Source: Escarpia spicata
Taxonomy: Eukaryota; Annelida; Polychaeta; Sabellida; Siboglinidae
Direction: 5' to 3'
Assembly: GCA_963995525.1 (NCBI GenBank)
Contig: OZ023218.1
Location: forward strand, 47,679,741 to 47,743,740
DNA: 64,000 nucleotides
Position numbers and translations under genes: made by a program
Part shown: in pieces, positions 62,101 through 64,000 of the stretch
Position numbering within the stretch: position 1 is the stretch's first letter
Layout of the letters: each line of letters starts with the position of its first letter
Notes under the pieces: generated by a model
Database searches by the model: none
The model's input: only the letters and a program-made list of their open reading frames with translations
Told to the model about the DNA's origin: nothing

Positions 62101-62865
62101 GAGTCTTAGTGCAGGATTTTTTTTCCTGTGCGTGTTGTTGCCATTCAACACACCCCAGTGACTTCATGAAACTGCATCACAAGCTAGAGGTGTTTTTTTT
62201 GTAACCAGAATGCAGTTTTATGCTTTTCCTGCTTTATTGGGGAATATAAATATAAGGTAGGATTATGTTGGTTATGAAAGTAAACCATAAATTTGCATGC
62301 ATCGAAATCCTTCAATACGTGCATCATTTACAGGGGTGGATTCAGTGATTTATACCCTATGGGGAAAAAAACATCACCCAACCCTACTGGGAATTATCTG
62401 ATAATGCCTGCAACATGAACTCACATATTATGAAGAAGAAAATAAAATCTTGCAGTATGCTATCGATGCATTGTGATAGTCGATGTGGCGATGCAATGCT
62501 ATCAATAATAACATTTAATTGACTATTTGCACATCAAGTAAAATTGGAACATATGCATATTTAGCTTCCATGATACTGTCGCAATAATAAAATATAACAG
62601 CTATGACAATAAAAATATCCCCGATAGTCATCCCTAACACATGTATACAGTGATTGTGAAACCTGTGTTTGTTTTAATAAATTAATCCAGTAGGATCTAA
62701 TTTCAGAGGAAGATGTGACAGTGAGTCAGATCCGAAGTGCAACGAGACAAAACATCCTCTATCTGCTGCTGGCTAGCATCAACCTTCCCGCCCCCAATAT
62801 GGCGCACTTCCTGCTTGGCTACGAACTACACAAGCCTGTCAGTAAGACCAATCTACAAGACCCAG
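25733..62865 (+). CDS. NUP205: Nuclear pore protein NUP205, exons 1-21 (N-terminal half)
   Basis: Spliced gene model; exons are listed separately. NUP205 is a large alpha-helical scaffold nucleoporin of the inner ring of the nuclear pore complex, related to NUP188 and yeast Nup192, where it binds NUP93. The 21 exons sum to 3,034 bp (about 1,011 codons) and all phases agree. They follow vertebrate NUP205 in order: MAVNSAARLW, KPDFISL, SDLFDLNEYAAVELLLAG, YFPGLSRGLVAVVLYYDG, ENFHKEEFYLRRVH, LELALEYWCPPEPL, KFVRLAGDLLPP, QCAHHCFNLLKMNG, VSWDHFF, PEIAANLW, FPMTRAFLQL, LRAPGFQPYLEFLR, INPRSNKPSHLVNI, GFVECLECEDPED and KPVSKTNLQDPG. No stop or frameshift was found. The C-terminal half lies past the window. 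Confidence 0.96.
25930..26160 (-). mobile_element. LINE 3' end relic
   Basis: The - strand frame reads SINSFKNRLDKNWRTEEFLY, then DYKAALPGSR, a typical C-terminus of jockey/CR1-like reverse-transcriptase ORFs. Only about 230 bp remain. Confidence 0.75.
26200..26500. promoter_or_regulatory. CpG-rich block in NUP205 intron 1
   Basis: Unlike its AT-rich surroundings it is dense in CpG (cgtgcgtcgattcgccgtc) and carries a perfect CRE (tgacgtca, 26457-26464), followed by a donor-like ggag|gtaggt near 26490. Could be an alternative promoter or first non-coding exon. Confidence 0.35.
26520..28120. other. NUP205 intron 1, no gene
   Basis: AT-rich, no open frame with similarity, no clear repeat. Confidence 0.4.
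28130..28670. repeat. About 176-bp diverged tandem repeat, 3 copies
   Basis: Units starting near 28157, 28333 and 28510 share gttactgttaatg, tttattaccat, ttaatgtggtt, cttcataatcat and cggtctgt. A satellite-like monomer length, much diverged. Confidence 0.8.
28990..29300 (-). mobile_element. LINE 3' end relic
   Basis: The - strand frame has NIFGNSFFPVTIKEWNSLSP, then TSLNSFQISL, the usual end of jockey/CR1-like reverse-transcriptase ORFs (FFPRTI.WNSLP). Confidence 0.8.
30415..30557 (+). CDS. NUP205: NUP205 exon 2
   Basis: AARLWSPYKELFHTVEAALL and VALRRHKPDFISLLQKP. Acceptor actattcag, donor aaacca|gtgagt. Confidence 0.95.
30953..31124 (+). CDS. NUP205: NUP205 exon 3
   Basis: VEGQQITQILTKSFIEEALI, then SDLFDLNEYAAVELLLAG. 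Acceptor tatgactag, donor gctg|gtaagg, phase 1. Confidence 0.95.
31270..32140. other. NUP205 intron 3, no gene
   Basis: 31370-31490 repeats aactggccc four times with spacers; otherwise AT-rich intron. Confidence 0.4.
32154..32372 (+). CDS. NUP205: NUP205 exon 4
   Basis: ENQQPYFPGLSRGLVAVVLY, then TLIQARNGRTWSLALSEDL. Acceptor tctgtgtcag, donor ctcg|gtttgt. GC-rich third codon positions, unlike the flanking introns. Confidence 0.96.
32402..32510 (+). mobile_element. Fragment of the (TAA)n/gctcagaggtgcatca repeat
   Basis: Second copy of the family seen at 8583-8850: aataataataaggtaactt, aagctcagaggtgcatcaa, gtcaatctcag. Confidence 0.65.
33411..33496 (+). CDS. NUP205: NUP205 exon 5
   Basis: DLISGMDITAEISRLENERA, then LGNAHHRKQ, matching the human block LQRERGLGSEKHRKE. 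Acceptor ctgttgcag, donor aaacag|gtctgg. Confidence 0.9.
34019..34293 (+). repeat. Interspersed repeat, copy 1
   Basis: Shares cacagccattattgg, cagtttagtt, gtgtcatttgagccattta, aatgtgggcc and gccagtcatctg with 50909-51189 in the same order and orientation. Class unknown. Confidence 0.75.
34445..34657 (+). mobile_element. Family A SINE, 5' part (split by an insertion)
   Basis: A box ggcagtgactagagcatcag and B box gggttcaaatc, then body to aaattgcag. The consensus resumes at 35706, so this and 35706-35814 are one SINE split by the element between. Confidence 0.8.
34658..35705. mobile_element. hAT-like element inserted in a SINE
   Basis: Begins cagggtttgcacagg and ends with ctgtaagaaccct(a), imperfect inverted ends of the CAGGGTT type common in hAT transposons. 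Flanking 8-mers ggcagcgt and ggctgaat match at 5 of 8 positions and both map to the same SINE consensus site. Contains a 73-codon frame (MDDSSFRDEWFLEDDIQKLV...) of unknown origin, possibly a transposase remnant. Confidence 0.65.
35706..35814 (+). mobile_element. Family A SINE, 3' part
   Basis: ggctgaatgcttccca to gagcagtcctgagaactgg and actgcgctata. Directly continues the SINE begun at 34445. Its tail is broken by the next element and resumes as gctatataag at 36437. Confidence 0.8.
35815..36436. mobile_element. 622-bp DNA transposon inserted in the SINE tail
   Basis: Perfect 13-bp terminal inverted repeats cagacctgcctac / gtaggcaggtctg. Target duplication gctata on both sides (6/6), or 6 of 8 if an 8-bp hAT duplication is assumed. 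It contains a start-like atggctgacagcgaaacgac reading MADSETTPPPTKKKHIKM before a stop or donor, perhaps the first exon of a lost transposase. Confidence 0.8.
36475..36700 (+). CDS. NUP205: NUP205 exon 6; its 3' end is copied in a minisatellite
   Basis: MREVKQSLADCLFCLACQTS, then LEDVSIALLLAALYCIDTQT and LEEEDSE. Acceptor gttgcag. The donor gaag|gtctga is weak. The last 37 or so bases and this donor form part of an 84-86-bp unit repeated about 38 times downstream, so the donor actually used is uncertain. Phase 1 is required by exon 7, and the first copy fits. Confidence 0.88.
36664..39705 (+). repeat. 84-86-bp minisatellite of NUP205 exon 6 end, about 38 copies
   Basis: The unit contains the exon end gaggaggaggacagtgaag, the donor-like gtctgaacacaacaac, then atgtacacac and cgcacagcatgcacgcacac. 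Some units lack the cagcatgcacgcacac part. The first five units keep the exon frame. Blocks recur at about 1.05 kb (37740-38640 versus 38795-39700), a higher-order duplication. The very long - strand frames here are by-products. Confidence 0.96.
39745..39850. repeat. Alternating acacatgcgc tract
   Basis: Purine-pyrimidine alternating sequence (acacatgcgcacacatgc and similar), of the type that can adopt Z-DNA. Continues the base composition of the array upstream. Confidence 0.7.
39851..40884. other. NUP205 intron 6, remainder
   Basis: No gene. Contains a short direct repeat, gactagaat and atcccggataaaa, at 40576-40603 and 40616-40638. Confidence 0.4.
40885..41049 (+). CDS. NUP205: NUP205 exon 7
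   Basis: WQNPGLKAVVRFAWSLTLRA, the counterpart of the human WKLPGLQATVRLAWALALRG. Acceptor ccttgtag, donor caag|gtttgt. Confidence 0.95.
41600..42068 (-). mobile_element. LINE 3' end relic next to NUP205 exon 8
   Basis: The - strand frame reads VHKLLPHLQCIEKKLSNVSS, then RSNHSLKFRQLPARTDVFKF and SFFPRVNPVLNFLP, the end of a jockey/CR1-like ORF. The 3' UTR lies toward 41600. Confidence 0.75.
42085..42260 (+). CDS. NUP205: NUP205 exon 8
   Basis: DETVMDMAIEENVFRFLHSS, then ENFHKEEFYLRRVHSLLTDF. Acceptor cattgtag, donor ctcaag|gtcagt. Lies immediately downstream of a LINE relic that ends about 20 bp before the acceptor. Confidence 0.96.
42261..43778. other. NUP205 intron 8, no gene
   Basis: AT-rich sequence, no repeat or coding similarity recognised. 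Confidence 0.4.
43779..43895 (+). CDS. NUP205: NUP205 exon 9
   Basis: VKELRNQGDETARIIMANQH, then EPPANLKCDFEHLLRL. Acceptor tgtcatag, donor agactt|gtgagt. Confidence 0.95.
44098..44171. repeat. (CA)n microsatellite, about 37 repeats
   Basis: Uninterrupted cacaca run in intron 9. Confidence 0.99.
44502..44630 (+). CDS. NUP205: NUP205 exon 10
   Basis: PLKLELALEYWCPPEPLTAP, then NYRPNQRQ. Acceptor accatgcag, donor gacag|gtgggc. 43 codons. Confidence 0.95.
44860..45425 (+). mobile_element. LINE 3' end relic, + strand
   Basis: GNNWVRRITGVKRIDKRRVE, then VRSRLNWAGHVARMGEERMA, KKADARRVEG and, after frameshifts, GRPRLRWEDCLKRDL. This C-terminal block is typical of a widespread animal non-LTR retrotransposon group. 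Several frame breaks. Confidence 0.85.
45950..46207 (-). mobile_element. Family B SINE, headless, inverted
   Basis: The reverse complement matches 11160-11400: cttataaggtctcattc, ggtggtcactgccagggtgc, gatctcagagtcac. The tRNA head is absent (5' truncated). Confidence 0.85.
46468..46615 (+). CDS. NUP205: NUP205 exon 11; its 3' end is copied in a minisatellite
   Basis: VSLHKFVRLAGDLLPPPLYI, then QCAHHCFNLLKMNGMA. Donor gctg|gtaagt, phase 1. The last 49 bases plus this strong donor are repeated about 35 times downstream. Joining the first donor to exon 12 gives the expected G before GQVSTVSW. Confidence 0.92.
46567..49070 (+). repeat. 72-bp minisatellite of NUP205 exon 11 end plus donor, about 35 copies
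   Basis: Each unit has cagtgcgcacaccactgctt, caacctgctcaagatgaatg, gcatggctg, the donor gtaagt, and a pyrimidine stretch ending ctcttgtag, which looks like an acceptor. A 70-bp variant (tctctcctcttgtag) recurs about every 5-10 units. So every unit resembles a 50-base exon with a 22-base pseudo-intron. Confidence 0.97.
49184..49446. mobile_element. 139-bp insertion flanked by 61-bp direct repeats
   Basis: aatgtatgttttgtataatt ... ggcatcaaatgttt occurs at 49184-49245 and again at 49385-49446. The DNA between (49246-49384) is nearly identical to 57181-57322, so it is a mobile sequence. The 61-bp flanks look like a very long target duplication. Confidence 0.7.
50196..50605. repeat. 18-bp minisatellite abutting NUP205 exon 12
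   Basis: About 22 copies of gtgttgtcaccttcaccc and variants (gccacc, gtcacc, gatac). The last copy merges into the acceptor (gcgtatgttccag), so the array runs right up to the exon. Confidence 0.95.
50610..50803 (+). CDS. NUP205: NUP205 exon 12
   Basis: GQVSTVSWDHFFVSLNHYYM, then GITPQEVDGLTAVLKLIRTI. Acceptor gttccag directly follows an 18-bp minisatellite; donor gaacag|gtgagg. Confidence 0.96.
50909..51189 (+). repeat. Interspersed repeat, copy 2
   Basis: Same family as 34019-34293, same orientation, roughly three quarters identical by eye. Confidence 0.75.
51360..51700. repeat. 18-bp minisatellite in intron 12
   Basis: About 19 copies of gggttcctaccggtctaa with ctg/cag variants. Its ORFs (YRSKGS repeats) are not genes. 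Confidence 0.95.
52035..52215. mobile_element. Possible pogo/Tigger-like end
   Basis: agtcaaaccttgctagttga ... ggtcacctcgctattcagg ... ggccttaatagtgaggtgcc resembles the ends of Tc/mariner-type elements. No partner end was found. Confidence 0.35.
52374..52556 (+). CDS. NUP205: NUP205 exon 13
   Basis: ARVALCENQQWLILVVLLGL, then LLLTLAALAKTPEIAANLWH. Acceptor tgatgttag, donor gctcag|gtcagt. Confidence 0.96.
52832..52882 (+). CDS. NUP205: NUP205 exon 14 (micro-exon, 17 codons)
   Basis: LVPTVLSTSIRQPGGMQ, matching the human ILQTVRIPSQRQAIG region. Acceptor ttgtttcag, donor atgcag|gtgtgt. Confidence 0.88.
53307..53516 (+). CDS. NUP205: NUP205 exon 15
   Basis: VEVDEVEARNEEFPMTRAFL, then GVGLRAPGFQPYLEFLREHI. 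Acceptor ggttacag, donor gaaaag|gttagt. 70 codons. Confidence 0.96.
53520..55030. other. NUP205 intron 15
   Basis: cagtgtttcccctgg at 53572 resembles a hAT end, without a visible partner. 54010-54120 has two copies of gtcgaatccggactc. 54205-54300 repeats 1855-1945. 54810-54912 has three 41-bp repeats (cagtggtcaagtggaaacc). Confidence 0.55.
55685..56390 (+). repeat. 54-bp minisatellite of NUP205 exon 16 acceptor, about 13 copies
   Basis: Unit: gtatataagaatgtttactc, ttccag (acceptor), tgggaggtgtgcagtggcgt, gctgagtc. The last copy contains the true exon start. Variants include tatacaag (no stop) and gtcgtg. Open in two other frames over 239 codons, which is a by-product of the 54-bp period. Confidence 0.97.
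56365..56547 (+). CDS. NUP205: NUP205 exon 16; its acceptor is the last of about 13 copies
   Basis: WEVCSGVLAIFYKLLQQHET, then VHGEGSALANKPPGHVLMVH. Acceptor ctcttccag, donor cagatg|gtatct. Upstream copies of the acceptor and the first 23 bases lead to TAA in the exon frame when followed by tataag, so the last copy is the functional one. Confidence 0.95.
56640..56860. repeat. Two-copy direct repeat, about 130 bp apart
   Basis: gaaattgtgtgt, cattggggtggttcgtaga and atttatccagggtg occur twice (56645-56722, 56771-56848) in intron 16. Confidence 0.75.
57181..57900. mobile_element. Second copy of the 49246 element and flank
   Basis: 57181-57322 is almost identical to 49246-49384. Here it continues with ggttgacagagcccacattt, an inverted copy of aatgtgggctcgac at 57270. 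The right limit is not clear. Confidence 0.6.
58155..58212 (+). CDS. NUP205: NUP205 exon 17 (short)
   Basis: ILYIIDEATRLLDRYTAFP plus one base, aligning with the human LLEEGVKQLDTYAPFPG. Acceptor tgttgtag, donor cctg|gtcagt. Confidence 0.9.
58735..58924 (+). CDS. NUP205: NUP205 exon 18
   Basis: KKHLERSALLCIKLVEMTLE, then DKLLLAINPRSNKPSHLVNI. Acceptor ctgctccag, donor acaaa|gtaaga, phase 2. Confidence 0.96.
59680..59915 (-). mobile_element. LINE 3' end relic
   Basis: The - strand frame has RRSMSLIVYGTKLWNSLHVS, then IRSLHRFIARYRKQLL, the standard C-terminus of a non-LTR reverse transcriptase ORF. Confidence 0.75.
60429..60549 (+). CDS. NUP205: NUP205 exon 19
   Basis: YVMYNDWLPEHALVAVRILH, then QPKIVSILTDDE, the counterpart of the human ELAFESAKILCCI region. 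Acceptor cctgtcag, donor gatgag|gtaact. Confidence 0.93.
61282..61369 (+). CDS. NUP205: NUP205 exon 20
   Basis: ELLHGFVECLECEDPEDLDT, matching human LMAGFVECLDCEDAEEF. Acceptor ggttgccag, donor ctgg|gtgggt. A LINE 3' end starts within 20 bp of the donor. Confidence 0.95.
61383..61752 (+). mobile_element. LINE 3' end inserted beside NUP205 exon 20
   Basis: FSMAAPALWNNIPLFICQGS, then TDAFKRQLKMYLFCKAF and a stop, followed by a typical 3' tail (ctcctttgagcagtttaggc, aaaagggtgctgtaaatgtt, attattat). Confidence 0.85.
62707..62865 (+). CDS. NUP205: NUP205 exon 21 (last in window)
   Basis: NILYLLLASINLPAPNMAHF, then GYELHKPVSKTNLQDPG, as in the human LGFELKKPVSTTNLQDPG. Acceptor atttcag, donor ccag|gtaaat, phase 1. 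The gene continues past the window. Confidence 0.96.
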
Positions 62866-62929
62866 GTAAATACTGGACTTCTTAGACATTCACAAAATTT
62901 TGCATGTGATCAGTTTGTCTCTGTCTGTC

Positions 62930-64000
62930 TCTCTGACCATGTGTGCCTCTGTCAGGTTGTCTCTGTCCATGTGTACCTCTGTCAGGTTGTCTCTGTCTAA
63001 GTGTTCCTCTGTCAGATTGTCTCTGTCTATGTGTTCCTCTGTCAGGTTGTCTCTGTCTATGTGTTCCTCTGTCGGGTTGTCTCTGTCTATGTGTTCCTCT
63101 GTCAGGTTGTCTCTGTCTATGTGTTCCTCTGTCAGGTTGTCTCTGTCTATGTGTTCCTCTGTCAGGTTGTCTCTGTCTATGTGTTCCTCTGTCAGGTTGT
63201 CTCTGTCTATGTGTGCCTCTGTCAGGTTGTCACTGTCTATGTGTTCCTCTGTCAGGTTGTCTCTGTCTATGTGTGCCTCTGTCGGGTTGTCTCTGTCTAT
63301 GTGTTCCTCTGTCGGGTTGTCTCTGTCTATGTGTGCCTCTGTCGGGTTGTCTCTGTCTATGTGTTCCTCTGTCAGGTTGTCTCTGTCTATGTGTTCCTCT
63401 GTCGGGTTTTCTCTGTCTATGTGTTCCTCTGTCAGGTTGTCTCTGTCTATGTGTTCCTCTGTCGGGTTTTCTCTGTCTATGTGTTCCTCTGTCGGGTTGT
63501 CTCTGTCTATGTGTTCCTCTGTCGGGTTGTCTCTGTCTATGTGTTCATCTGTCGAGGTGTCTCTGTCTATGTGTTCCTCTGTCAGGTTGTCTCTGTCTAT
63601 GTGTTCCTCTGTCAGGTTGTCTCTGTCTATGTGGTCCTCTGTCAGGTTGTCTCTGTCTATGTGTGCATCTGTCAGGTTGTCTCTGTCTATGTGTTCCTCT
63701 GTCAGGTTTTCTCTGTCTATGTGTGCGTCTGTCAGGTTGTCTCTGTCTATGTGTTCCTCTGTCAGGTTGTCTCTGTCTATGTGTTCCTCTGTCAGGTTGT
63801 CTCTGTCTAAGTGTTCCTCTGTCGGGATGTCTCTGTCTATGTGTTTCTCTGTCGGGTTGTCTCTGTCTATGTGTTCCTCTGTCGGGTTGTCTCTGTCTAT
63901 GTGTGCCTCTGTCGGGTTGTCTCTGTCTATGTGTTCCTCTGTTGGGTTGTCTCTGTCTATGTGTGCCTCTGTCGGGTTGTCTCTGTCTATGTGTTCCTCT
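62930..64000. repeat. 30-bp minisatellite, intron 21, runs off the window
   Basis: About 36 copies of gtgttcctctgtcaggttgt with ctctgtctat. Variants (gcc/ttc, cagg/cggg) recur in blocks of 60 and 120 bp. Confidence 0.97.

Noticed and set aside
62460..62510. Small hairpin tatcgatgcattgtgatagt / gcgatgcaatgctatc
   Set aside because: Short and imperfect; no sign of an RNA gene.
63001..63810. 269-codon frame of VSVYVFLCQV repeats
   Set aside because: 30-bp minisatellite in intron 21. Hydrophobic look is due to composition.

Overview
The window is metazoan nuclear DNA: intron-split genes with GT-AG junctions, tRNA-derived SINEs, decayed LINEs, hAT-like DNA transposons and very many minisatellites. 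It holds two conserved genes on the + strand and a third, damaged-looking gene on the - strand. Bases 1-10856 carry the C-terminal half of a phospholipase D1/D2-type gene (10 exons; the 5' part lies outside the window). Bases 19184-25387 (-) carry a DUF4806-domain gene with two in-frame TAA codons. Bases 25733-62865 carry the first 21 coding exons of NUP205 (about 1,011 codons, roughly the first half of the nucleoporin); the rest lies beyond the window. I joined the exons by splice sites and reading phase. Every junction in the PLD and NUP205 models is phase-consistent, and translated exons follow the vertebrate proteins in order.

The exact species cannot be read from the sequence. Gene content is generic to animals. 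The repeats (SINEs, jockey/CR1-like LINEs, hAT elements, minisatellites copying exon-intron borders) point to a marine invertebrate. Amphioxus is a reasonable guess, because I recall minisatellites spanning exon-intron borders ('mirage minisatellites') described there; I could not check this.

Layout: 1-10856 PLD exons with intronic arrays (degenerate about 52-bp, 52-bp and 56-bp units). 10857-19183 is intergenic: a SINE, a 34-bp minisatellite of about 40 copies, two opposed LINE relics and an AACGTT-rich array. 19184-25387 is the DUF4806 gene. 25388-25732 is a short divergent promoter region shared with NUP205. 25733-64000 is NUP205, whose introns hold LINE 3' ends, a SINE broken by two hAT-like insertions, and arrays of 84, 72, 18, 18, 54 and 30 bp.

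The most striking signal is that at least four, arguably six, tandem arrays start or end exactly at a splice junction of PLD or NUP205 and have copied that splice site many times: 8 acceptors at one PLD exon, about 38 donor-side units at NUP205 exon 6, about 35 donor units at exon 11, and about 13 acceptors at exon 16.
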